Origin: Saururus chinensis
Taxonomy: Eukaryota > Streptophyta > Magnoliopsida > Piperales > Saururaceae
DNA: 64,000 bases
Reading direction: 5' to 3'
NCBI GenBank assembly: GCA_035235625.1
Contig: CP141146.1
Coordinates: 6,442,501-6,506,500, forward strand
A program made the position numbers and the translations under genes. This document shows, one piece after another, positions 1-12,100 of this stretch; position 1 is the first letter of the stretch, and each line of letters opens with the position of its first letter. The notes beneath the pieces are model-generated. The model was not told the origin of the DNA. It worked only from the letters and a program-made list of their open reading frames with translations, and ran no database searches.

Positions 1-310
1 CCTCCTTTGCATCCCGACCCTTCTCCTTCATCTCCTCCTTATCCTCCTAATCTTCTTCATCCTTATCCACCTTCATACCCTCATGTTTGGCTTCCTCCTT
101 CTTCTTCTCTTCCTCCTTATCTTCATCCTCCTCTTTATCCTCCTCTTTATCATCTGCCTCCTCCTCCTCCTCCTCCTTCTCATCCTCCTCCTCCTCCTCC
201 TCCTCCTCCTCCGCCTCCTCTTCATCATCTTCCCCCTCCTCCTCAGCCTCTGCCTCATCGTCATCCTCTTCATCATCCACATCCACCACCTTTTCCGCCT
301 TTCCATCCAT
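1..310. repeat. CTC/CTT-rich trinucleotide tract (acid-rich coding on minus)
   Basis: Almost uninterrupted CCT/CTT/CAT triplets on the plus strand. On the minus strand one frame reads Glu/Asp/Lys and belongs to the acidic linker of the transposon-type gene; the other frames give long artificial Pro-, Ser-, Leu- or Arg-rich reading frames that are not genes. Confidence 0.8.
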
Positions 311-1980
311 CTCTTTAACCACATTCTACATAAAAATAGCAAAGAAAAATTAGAATTGTTTTACAGTTTTATAGTATTACAGTTTTACACTGTACTTACT
401 TTATTAACATGCAGCAAATCGCAATCTATTTAACTAGAAACTTTTTCTTCAACAACAGGAACCTACAAACACATCATTCTGGCTCATTTTAATTCAAATA
501 TTAAAATTGACAAATTTGTAATGAAAACATAAACCTCATAGTCTTTTTACCTTTTCCTTAAATGCCTTGGTCATAACCTCTGACTCCAATTTATCTACTT
601 TATTTTCAATCCTTCTTAAGGAAGTCAATATATCTTGCAATGTGGCATACAAACCCTCATCCCCCACCCTATGTTTCCCCTTTTTATCCTCCTTCCAATT
701 AGAAGTTTCCCCAGTCATTCTACATTTCAATATAAAATTTTCATCTACAACTTCATCTAAAGATTGAGCCACCTCTTGGGATTTCCGTTCTCGCGTAGAG
801 TCATCATCAGAGGTAGACTTCACATCAACATCCTCACCATCAGAAGCTCTTTGAAGACTGATAAATGATATAAATGTTACTCTTTCATTTGTCAAGAAAG
901 ACTTCAAACTTGCAGCTTCATGAATAAGTGTCTTTGACTCTTTGTCTTCCGCATGTACAGTTATAGCCTTCAAAACCTTTACCTACATATCAATACATAT
1001 GGTAAGGTAAATGTACCATATATGTGTATAGCATAAGTCATTCTAAACGAACGAATAAAAAGTTAGTATATACCTTCCCAGTAAAAATCACCTCCTCAAG
1101 ATAATCGAATTTGGGCTTCTTGTAAGATGCCCAATTACATATAAGAGGAAAAGTACTCCTCGTTTTGCTTGCATAGCAATCCCCCAACAACGGAATCCTC
1201 TCCATTGCCCACACCTAAAACATAACTCTCCATCAGTTAATTACTAAAATATTTTAAAAAATTCATTAAATAAGTAAAACTTACCGTTACAACATGCACA
1301 AAACCATAGACATTGTAATTTACATTGCCCATAGACCTCGCAGCTTGCTCTAAACCCCGCAATGTGTCCCAGTAGCAAAGGTTTCCCCAAGGATACTCAT
1401 CAAAACCATCCAGGTCATCTACAAGCTGCAAGTATCTCCTATCCACCTTATTGTTCCACCCTCTATCCACCAATAAACTTTCTAATACAAGAACTATCGC
1501 CAACTTTACGACATCTTTGTCATTTTCACATATTTTAATCTTTTGGAACAACTCCTCCTTCCTTATTAATAACTTCGACCACCCAAATATTCGCAGTAAA
1601 AGGCTGCCTTTCTTCAATAATTTGGGCACTGATGGGAGAGGAGGGGTAGAGTCAGCAAATTTCAAGTCACTAGCCATACAAAATTCATTTAGGGAAAGCT
1701 TTATGCTTGTCCTCTCCTTCACTTGAAATAGGTAATCCCCATTATGCCTCTTAAGGAGATGGTGGAAGGCTTGGGCAGCGAACATGTTTCGCGTAACCTC
1801 ACATTCCATAAACTTACCAAAACATGTCTTATCAAACAACTTCTTCTGCACTTTGTGCCTATCAAAGTGGTCTTTTAATTTACCAATATAATAATAACTT
1901 GACTTTCATTGGGGATCCCCTTCATAAAGCTTATTCGGCAAATTCCTCTTTTTTATTGATTTTCCTGTAGAGTTAGACAT
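1..1980 (-). pseudogene. Decayed transposon-type DUF1985 gene (left-truncated by the window)
   Basis: Four exon-like blocks join by GT-AG: 1980-1285, 1214-1074, 982-551 and 325 to the left edge. The first two carry a DUF1985-type domain (key stretches VKLAIVLVLESLL, VDDLDGFDEYPWG, DTLRGLEQAA, then WAMERIPLLGDCYASK). The third is charged and coiled-coil-like, ending in SLRRIENKVDKLESEV. The fourth is almost pure Glu/Asp/Lys from a GAG/GAA-type repeat. In known plant genes this order (DUF1985, coiled coil, acidic linker) usually precedes a Ulp1 C48 protease carried by Mutator-like elements (KI-MULEs); any Ulp1 part would lie off the left edge. The start ATG at 1980 is followed by an in-frame TGA at 1908-1906, and the acidic exon has an in-frame TAG at 49-47, so the copy looks dead. 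A start at 1851 would avoid the first stop. Domain identity is from memory of the family. Confidence 0.72.
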
Positions 1981-2725
1981 ATTTCCTATACAAATATGTT
2001 AGATTAAAAATCAATGAAAAGAGAATATAAAAATATTATATAATCAAGATATTAATAAAGAGAATGTTCAAATAAAATAAAGAGAATGCTTTTTATTTAT
2101 GATAAATGATCCAACTTTATAGTTTTCTAGTTTTTCAGTTTTATAGTTTTCAGCAGACTTAGACATACTTCCTATACAAATATGTTAGATGAAAAGAAAA
2201 TATAAAAATATTGTATAATCAATAATGTTCAAATAAAATAAAGAGAATGTTTTTTATTTATTATCCAATGGTCTAGTTTTATAGTTTTCCAGTTTTATAA
2301 TTTTCCAGTGTTATAGTTTTCTCGTATTATAGTTTTCCAGTTTTATAGTTTTCGACAACCTATTTCCTATACAAATATGTTAGACGAAAATGCAATATAA
2401 AAATATTGTATAATCAAAATATTAATAAAGACAATGTTCAAATAAAATAACGAGAATATTTTTTATTTATTATCCAATGATCCAGTTTTATACTTTTCCA
2501 GTGTTATAGTTTTCTGGTATTATAGTTTTCCAGTTTTATAGTTTTCGGCAGATTTAGACATATTTCCTATACAAATATGTTAGATGAAAATGGAATATAA
2601 AAATATTGTATAATCAAAATATTGATAAAGACAATGTTCAAATAAAATAACGACAATGTTTTTTATTTATTATTCAATGATCCAGTGTTATAGTTTTCCA
2701 ATTATTGTGTTTCATGTTTTTCCAC
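1981..2725. repeat. About four tandem copies of a ~190-200 bp AT-rich unit
   Basis: Each unit opens with a close copy of TTTCCTATACAAATATGTTA (near 1982, 2168, 2365 and 2566) and goes on through 'aatataaaaatatt', 'ttcaaataaaataa', 'ttttttatttat' and a run of 'cagttttatagttttc' sub-repeats. Spacing is about 186, 197 and 201 bp. The first unit abuts the start codon of the DUF1985-type gene, so the array sits in its promoter side. No coding potential. Confidence 0.8.
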
Positions 2726-5209
2726 TTATCCACATATTTATGTCAAATAACCAGAAACTTTAATTTTATTTTATTTAAATTTCAGTTCTATTTAATTTTA
2801 TTTAACCACGTATATTTATTTTAAATTTACATTTGTCTAGTTTTGTAGTTATTCAGTTCGCAGTTTCATAGTAACATGTAACAGAATTTCTTCGCAGCGG
2901 TCAATTTGAGACTAATTGATGCTTACTAACAAAAAAATAAAATTTAATCATTACGCACTAATCACAACAAGCAATTTGTAACTAGTTTTGTTGGAGGAAA
3001 TTTGTTAACCACTTACGTATAGAAAATGAAAGCAAAATCCAATGACTAAAATTAGAAAAAATAGCAAATTTATAAGAAAAATTATACCTTCAGATAAGGG
3101 CGAGGCCGAGATATCGCATTGCAGGCGTGGGCGACCCCGAGACGAGGGCAGTAAGGTTACTAAAGGCGAGGGGAAATGACGGCTCTGGAGGGGAATGCGG
3201 CCAAGACGACTAAAAGCTCTCCGTCGAGGGCGAAACGAACGGAAAGATGAAGTTAGAAATGGCAAATATGATGCTCTCCAGGAGGTGATGCTGGTGACGG
3301 AGATGAACAGTTGCGACCAATGGAAAGGAGACACGACCGAGCGGGAGTAGACACCAAGGAGCGGGAAGTATACTTTGGGGAGGGTATTTCAATAAAAAAT
3401 GCTCCCACATGTACAAGTTCTCACGTGAGCAAGTCTACTTTGGTTAAAAGTAGAAACTTGCTCACATTTCGGTTAATTGACCAAAGTAGGGTCAATTCCT
3501 CCAAATATATCGATAAGTAAAAATAACTATAAGTCTTTTAATAACCTAAATAAATAATAAATATAGGTGAAAAATATTTTGTTTCACATATTTATGAAAG
3601 AGAATATTTAGATTAAAAAAAAGTGCATTACAATGCTATCTGAAAGAAATAACTCATAGATCCAATAAACATTCACTTTAAATCCCCGATTGAACGTTTG
3701 ATAGCTAGAAAGGAAAGAGTAAGAAAAAAGTGAGGGAAATAAAGCATGAGGAGTAGGAACAACACTTAATAAACTCTAGTCAGAAGATTTAAAAAATTAC
3801 AAGATTATACATTGCAACAATAAGTCTTGTCTATGGTGATTGAGGAAGGAAAATAATAATTACATGATAAAAATACTTCACAAAGTTAAAAAAACTCCCC
3901 CTTGAGTTTTGGTTAGACTAAATAAGTAAGCCCAAGTGAATTTTGTGTGAGACCTACTTGTTAAGATTAAATAAAACTCACGTGAGAATTTTTGTTGTAT
4001 AAATATCACTGTCCATTGAGGAAGTAGAGTGACAGGAAAATATTTTTTTTGTGCTGTTAAGATAGGAAGGGAAGATAAGATGGGAGTTTAGCAAAATGTA
4101 TTAAAACACAACGAAGTGCTTTTAGGTAGAGGCCCAAAAATGACAAGAATCGAACAAAGAGTTGGGGGCCCAATGTGTGGAGTTGGGCACTTGTTTATCC
4201 CAAAAACGTGATTTATAACTTTGTATACTCCCTCTATTTTCTATTCTAAGTGGGTTTTATCTTTTAATAAAAATCACTATTTTTTTAAGGATGAGAAGTC
4301 TCTCGCCCCTAATTTTAGGCTACCCACCCCTCTTAACACAACACAGTTAATATCTACCATCTATTTATAATAAAGTGAGTTGACTAAAACAGGGGGTGAC
4401 AATTACCCCTTTTTTTTCTAAATATAGCTATTAGTATCGGATAAATAAAGTATTGAAGGACTTGCGCCACCCTGCTGACAAGCACTTGCTTCGCAGATAG
4501 CATCAGTGGGCTTGGGCTTGGGCTTGGGCCAAGGGCTAGGTGGCCTGGACTGCAGGCTTGAAAAATAAGGAAGCCAAACAAGAACCATTGCAGGCAGACA
4601 CTTCATTTAAAACGAGTCAGCAGCAGCAAGAAAAAGTCCCGCACATACGTAAAGTTATTATAAGGAATCAGAAAATTTTAGTCATGAATAAGTAATTAAA
4701 TACAATGTTTGGATGCAAATGGAAGAGGAACAGCACTGAACCAGCTAATTGTTGCTTGCTAATGCAACATGGTTATGAACTAGTGATTTTGGCAACATGG
4801 CTCCTTGTATTCCCTCTTGAAATCCGCTCTTATAGCTAACAAGATACCACTTTCTAAATCTAAGATAGATTTAGCTTAAAACCCAAAGTTTCTCTTTACA
4901 TCCAACCAAATTGAAATTCATACCCTCACGTAAGAAAATCATGAAAAACAGGTACATATTAATGTATTTATATTTTTTTTACCGAAGAGGATTTGATCTT
5001 TATTTCATGAGTTGCAACATGAGCTGGACTTGTTTAGCTGCTCAAGGTTCAGGTGCTCCCCAATATATTGCAGTAGCAAGCTCATGTCTACTAAGAACTC
5101 TTATTACTTTCCATTTAAGGGACTACATACGTTACATACATATCAGTTCTTCGAAATGTACTTCGGCTTATTTCGGCTTTGCACCTAAACACATATACAA
5201 AAGGTATAT
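2726..5209. other. Intergenic, AT-rich; no gene recognised
   Basis: No supported coding region. A GC-richer block at 3080-3370 may be the outer part of the Mutator-like element. A hairpin with arms GAGCAAGT/ACTTGCTC lies near 3427-3465. A degraded MITE-like stretch lies at 4228-4446. A short GGCTTG repeat is at 4510-4530. Confidence 0.55.
4228..4446. mobile_element. Degraded MITE-like copy ('ctccctct ... ctattagtatcgga' ends)
   Basis: The left end reads ACTCCCTCTATTTTCTATTC and the right part TCTAAATATAGCTATTAGTA. The right part matches the ends of the MITE family seen at 34.3, 40.5, 42.2 and 51.3 kb. The internal sequence differs, so this is either a distant family member or a chimera. Confidence 0.4.
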
Positions 5210-5325
5210 AATACTCCATCTATCTTATAATAATTGTCTTATTTAGTTTTTTTAAAATGAATTACTTTTTCAAAATAAACTCATTTTGAAAAACTAAATA
5301 AGACACTTATTACATAAATAGGTTT
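5210..5325. mobile_element. Small MITE-like hairpin (Stowaway-type)
   Basis: Near-perfect inverted repeat: GTCTTATTTAGTTTTTTT followed by AAAATGA on the left, and TCATTTT-GAAAAACTAAATAAGAC on the right, with a loop of about 18 bases. A 'tactccatctatcttata' border precedes it. This shape and border are typical of Stowaway-like MITEs in plants; the class assignment is inference. Confidence 0.6.
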
Positions 5326-6160
5326 TCATCTAACATACAGATTGGCGTAAGATAAAAACTTTAGACATTACGATCGAGGTCATGAAATTAGAGGTTACCC
5401 TTTTGTTTATATATCTAAGATAAAAAAAGATTTGATCGGAACAGTATAATGTTGTAAACAAGGTCACCTAAAATATTAGGTAAAAAATTATTCTCAATTC
5501 CCTTAGGGCAAAGAAACATACCGCAAGGGGGAATCTTCCCCCTCGAACTTAATAGAAGAACTGCAAATGTAGAATTTTACAAAATTCCTCCCAGGTTTTG
5601 GTTTTATAATTAATCAAATTTCCATGTCTTAATTTCGTTATTTTGCTTTTAATGATCCTTCTTGTCAGTTTTGGACCCCTCCTTATTTCCTGACAAATTA
5701 TCATTCCACTCGGTTGTGAACTTCAAAAACAAAATTCAAATTCATTAAATAAAAGGAAGGATCCCATGTGTTGTCTTCAAAAATCTATAACCAGGTGGCA
5801 GCATCAAACAAATTTGCATCTTAGCCTAAAATTTGAAACAAATTTGTAAAAATGCAAAAAAGACAAGAAGGTTTAACTTTATCATACACAAGGATGCAAA
5901 AAGTTCAGTCATGAAGGTTTTGCCACTACAAATGAAAGAGGATACTACTGAAGCAGCTGACTGTTACTCAGTTGATTGACATAAGCCTTCTTCCTTACGC
6001 AATAAAAGTAACAACCAACTTATATAAAGAAGATTGCCAATAGAGTACGCAACCTTGCTGAGGAATGAAAGAAGTACTACAGCTACTGCTTTCAATACGT
6101 TGTGTATTAAGTCGGAACTCACTATATGCATTGTTATAATAATGTCTGGCACAGAAATCT
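5326..6160. other. 3' flank of AGL6, likely including its 3' UTR
   Basis: AT-rich sequence downstream of the AGL6 stop codon (gene on minus). No separate gene is supported. The transcript end cannot be placed by eye. Confidence 0.5.
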
Positions 6161-9100
6161 TCAAAGAACCCAGCCCTGGATAAAGTTGCTCTCGCTCGCC
6201 ACACTCCTAGGAATGGCTGTCTCTGGAGGGACAAACTGGTGGTACCTGATTCAACAGTCAAAATACATCATCTAAGAAGTTTGTTCCAATCGTGGGTTCC
6301 TGTAGGCAAATGAATCAAATCCATTCAACTGTAACAGGGCCACTGCCTCCTGGGCTAAATTTTTCTTTGCTAGTTTTGAGCGTGTGTTAATTACCCAATA
6401 TATAAGGGTTAACGTGGGATCAATTCAACAGTGTTATATATGTTCAATTAGTGTACAAAGTATGGATAAAGAAAACTACCCAATATGCAAGGTGGGTTCA
6501 CAGTCCACTGTGCTGGATTGAGAAGGGTGCAAAGAATACGTGTTGCTACCAACTACTTGGGATCCAGCACCCCACACCCCCTGGATGGTTCTGTATGTGC
6601 TTGCTTCTTCTGCTTCTAGCTGAAATTCCGAAACACAAGTCAATAGTCTGTGATAACTGGAAGAAATAAGCTTGTGGGTTAAGGATTCGAACCTTAATTT
6701 TGAGCTGTTTGTTAATGTCCCCAAGATGACGCTCCTGCAATAGTTCGCAAAAACACAGATAGAGAGAACCTATAAAGATTAGTAGTTGCGAAGGAGACAA
6801 CATAACATAACAAGGTTTACCAACCATTCCTTTTTTATGTTGCAAATAAGAACAACCCTTGATTCTATGAAATCCGATGGCTTGTTGCAAGTCTATGAAA
6901 ATTTTCGAACCTACTTAGTTGTATAAGATCGACATAGGTTTTATTTACATACTATCTATCAACTGCTTCAGTACACGCTTAGCTACTGGACAATTCATTT
7001 ACATACTTTCTAGTTTCTATCAACTGATTAAGTACTCTCTTAGCTACTGGACAATAGCATAATCTCCTCCAGGTTGTGGGGGGCAAAATATTTCACTTCA
7101 GTTTCTAGTAATAGACAGATGTACCTTTATACGGAGTTCTTCCATCTGCTCCATCATTATCTGAGTCTGCATTCAAAGGAGCACATAATTATAATCATCT
7201 AATGACGATGTTTTTAGACTACAATAACAATACGAGAAAGGAAGCATGATCTTTGTACACACGTCCATTTTTCATACCTTTCTCTGCCTAGCTACGGAGA
7301 GAGAAGCTTCAAGTTGCTTTTCAAGTTCCTGCAATTCTTTCAAATTTAGTGGCCCAAGTTCTTCTCCAAGTAAATGCCTGACAAGGGTAATTGTGAAAAA
7401 TCATTTTAAGAGACGCCTGCCAACAATTTGAGTCAAATAATTAAGCAAAAATAACTTCGTCCTTAATTCTTAGACATAGTATGAAGATTGCAAACCTTTG
7501 TGTGCGCAGTAGGGAATCATACTTCGCCCTTAACTTGGACACTTCCTGGCACCAGCCCTAGATTTGACAATATAAAGAAAAATTACAGAATCAAAGACAG
7601 GAATGCATTAAATTAGCGATGGTTTTTTTTTCCTACTATTATAACAATCTGGTGAATTAGAATGAAAGCAGGTAAAGACTGGTCTAAACCTGGGTCTCAC
7701 GGTCTGAAGCATTATTGTTGTCCTGAGGTGTATAACAACAACGTTGATATCGCTCAAGGGTCTTATTCAGACTGATAAAAGATAGAAAAAACATATTTAA
7801 GATTTTTGTTGAAAAATTGTCGGTTCTGTTGAGATGCCAAACTAAATGTTATCACCAAGAATTTCACATTCGTCGAAGAAATTAATTATGATCTGTGAGT
7901 TCATTAATCTAAATTTCTTCATCAAATGAGCATAAAAATCAATTCCACTCCTTCAGTGAACCAACTCATACGGATCCAAACTCGCACTGCATGTAATCAC
8001 CAACATATTAACTGACAAGGAAATAGAACCAATTGAAATTTGGTTTTACAAAAATTGCTAAGTGCGCATGATGGATCAACAATAAGAACATTTTATTGAC
8101 CATGGCAATGGAATTTTGCTGCAAAAAAAAACCCACTATATTAAGGCAGTAGTCCATTTTGTGTTTAGTACTAAGCATCACAACACTCCTAATGTAAGCT
8201 ATCTAAAAGCTGTCAAGTTTCTCAAAATAGTTTTAAAATTGTGGACATGCAATTATGGCCTGTACCCTTATAGGCTTAGCAACGTAGACTTCAAACAAAA
8301 CACCCATATGATATATGATGATTTCTGTTAGGATGCTTCCCTTGACTGAGAAGATAAACGTTGTGTCCCGTAAATTGAAACGTGACTGAAGAAACGAACT
8401 TTAATGTGGTCATCTTTTTACACAAAAAAGATATGAGAACAACCAGTTAACTGAATTACGAATACACGTGAAAATGACGTATAAAGTCTAAAAGTTATCT
8501 TAAATGCCTTCTACACCTCCATGTGTACCACAAGTACAGAATGAAAATATTGCACAAATATACAAAACTTTATGACTATGACCGTTGTAATAATATAGAG
8601 CAGTAAGTGAGAATGACTGTATATATCTCCATAAAATGTGCTCGAGCATATAGAACATTAAAACTCCCTTTCGATACATTTTCCTTGATTACGAGGCTAG
8701 AAAATGTGCAGGACACGATCTTTGGTGATAAAAACAAAAAAAATCTTAATGAACATAACGAAAGAAATTCTATTCATATCCATTATTAGACCTCATCCTC
8801 CAAATTAGCAAACTTTAAACTTTCCAAATAGATGGCCTAAAACAAAAATAGATATGTTTGAATCATTAAATTCATCAAACAAATCGACAAGCAATTGATG
8901 TAGCTCATCATAATTGGATCAGGTGATTTAAAGTAACAAAACATTTTTTTATAAGAAATTGGATATAACATATTTACTTAAGGAACAATACAATGGCTCC
9001 AAATTTTTATACTTTTATCTGGTGGGTATTACGTTTATTGAAAGAACAATACAGTATATTTACCAGTCAGGTACCATACGGAGTTCATCTTTTCTAACAA

Positions 9101-12100
9101 TTCATAGAAATATACTCTAGATTGGTTGTTGTCTTTGACATAGACAGGTTATTCTTTGACAGTGAACATTTTTAAAAGAATCAGAAAAAAATAAAGCAGT
9201 CACAAATATAAAACCTTATTCTTTTTGTTTTTATGACTATAAAGCTAAAAGGTCAGTAAAGAAATAGGTAGTTGAGTTCCTGCAAACTTATTACTGGACC
9301 TAGTCTTTAAGTTCTTTGGAAAAGCTCTGATCCTCATTCTTGCGGACCTGCGGAAAATAGTGTGGCCATCACCTTTGTAGGTACCAAAGGGATGTTTTTG
9401 CATCAAATTTGAACGAGGAAATCATCCATATTGTCCACAAGGCAAAAGACTAAACTTATAGATCATGTCAGAGTGGAGGAAATCAAGGTAGATAATGGAA
9501 TCCACACTCTCCGACAAAGGTAAGAACAAATGACAGTTAAAGATGAACCCGTAGTTTGTTGTTGCACACTACTTAGTATTTCACAGTAAAATATAGTTTG
9601 TTATTGCATTCTATTTAGTATTTCAGAGTAAAATATAGTATACTCAAAGAAGTTAATGAACTTACGCAAACAAGGTACCGTGATCATCTCATTATCGTAA
9701 CTAGCACTACCTAATATATATATATATATATTGCTAGAATCCACAACTCCTGTTCTCTCCTTGTAAAGACAAAAATTTATAACCACTTGAGATTTCTCTT
9801 TTTCTCCTCGTCTATCCTCCCACTAGTTACACGGTAACTACAAATTTACATCCCGCTCTCCTACTGTAATTAGAAATCTCTTCCTCCATCTCTTAATTTG
9901 AGTAATCATTATTTAACGCATTTCTTACTACAAATTATCTACTTCGATTAAACTTGTTTTCTCCGACCCCTTCCAAACCAAAGTTCTCTCTCTCTTTCTG
10001 AAGTACTAGTTCATATCTTTCGCTTCTTTTACATATATAATTATTTATTTAAATACAGCAGCATCACCAGCACTTTCTATCTTTTCACACTAAAATTTTT
10101 GCTCTGAAAGACCCATCTAGATAAATGTTGAATCCCACGTCGGTCTGTTAACGGGACAACCCGCGGGCTATAACTAGTCATGTACTATTGAGGCATAGAT
10201 TTTATTCTTCATTTATAATGCATGTTCATTCAGTGCAAAATCCGAATAAATAGGGCTATATATAAAGTGTTATCACAATTTAGTAGCTACTCCTCAAGGT
10301 TCAGGTACTTCATTTTTTGTGATTTTTTTTTCTGTTCATGTACTTGATTTATTGCTAAGATGGACCTTTACGCACTAAGGCAAGTGAGTAAGAATTTCAG
10401 CACACACTTGGAGTGTCTGCCAAAAGCGCCAAGAGAGGGCTGAGGGAAGAGAAAAAATATAGGAAAGTGATTAGAAAGAAATTGGTTTAGTAATTAGTAA
10501 TGCAAAAGAGAGGGGCAGGGGGGGCTTAATCCCATAATAGTCTGGCCTTTATGTGAGGTCAAATAATGACTTAAGAACGCCTAGTGTAAGCTATTTATCT
10601 AATCACCTAAGTAAGAAACTAATCAATACAGACAATCTCATTCATCTATCTTATTAATTAACAAGCAAGTAAACTAAGCAATAGATTAGCCTAATATCTT
10701 CCATAGATGAACTGTGTAGATTAGATGACAAGAGCCTGAGTCATAAAGAACCAAAGATGAACACCACAATGAACAGTGACACAAAGTTGAATAACCAATA
10801 GACGATTGTAGTAATGATGTATCCATGAATTCGACACACGAAGCAAATGTTCAACATGCCTTGATCTCCACTCCAATGCCTCGCCAATAAATTACTCCAA
10901 AACATCAACTACATGATCATGTTACGAGCACTGATGATGAATTGATCAGTTCAGTCTCTGGCAGAAAATCAGTCGCAAGCTAGAAATAGCAACAGATCCA
11001 TTATTAGATGCTTTTGTTGAGTTCAAGAGGGATTGGCCTCTGACTCTTTCCCAAGGGAATATTATAATTTATAAGGTGTTCCCCCCAACATAAACATTCT
11101 ATATGACTTTAGTTTCCAGCACTGCAATTTTGTCATCTTATATATAAGCAAACTAATCTCTTAATCATGAAGAAGTAACTCAAACTTTCATTGTCTGCTA
11201 ATGACCATTCGGGCATAACTTTACAAGTTAACATTTCTGACTTTCTTTAAGCTTATGTTTAGTAATTAAGAGTTTGCTGAAAGTGCTATCCCTTCCTTAA
11301 AAATAAACAGACTTCAGCTGCAAAAGATTTTTTTCTTTTTTTCATCACAGTGAAAGATACGAGAGGCTTCAGACCTCAGCTACAAAAAAGCTTGCGTTAA
11401 TGATTATTTTGATTTTCAGGACATTGTGAAGGACATAGAAATTATGCCATTCTTCTTTACGTACGACACCCAAGATCATCACTGCCATACGAAGTGTTTT
11501 TGTGTGTGTCTGTGTTACTTTTCGTACGAAGATAGCTGTCCTGCATCCAGAACATTTATTTTACAAGTAGGTTTCCAATTTGGTGCTATGGAGCAACAAT
11601 TACACATAATGAGCATTATTTGCTGTAAGATTGAAAATCAAAGCAATATTCTTTATCAAAAAAAAAAAGAAAAAAGAAAAAAATGATCAATCTATATTAA
11701 GAAGTATCATAAAGAACTGATCTGAACATAAATTTTAGCCTAGAAACTTCAATAATTACTAGCTAAAACTTCTTCTAAAACTATTGATCTCAAAGGTGAA
11801 TTATTCAATACTTTTGCTCAGAGATTGAGAGTGTAAGAAAAGTTGAAGTTGAATAAAAACCAACAACAATGTGGGGTAACATAGTTAATTGATTAAAAAG
11901 TTGAGAAAATAAATATTTAGGGAAGTGAGGAGGAGAAAGAATTTAAAGAAGGCAATGTGGTGATAGTGTAAGGAAGTGCAAAGAGTTATCAAGGAAAAAA
12001 AATATTTCTTTAAGGAGTGACAAAAATATAAAAGTAGGGAGAATTATCTTAATGTTAGAAGAGATGCTAAAAAAGTACTGAGTGAAGCTAGATTCAGAGT

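Noticed and set aside
10123-10310. Possible LTR or TRIM start (TGTTGAATCCCACGTCGG)
   Set aside because: The start resembles known plant LTRs, but no second copy, primer site or end was found.
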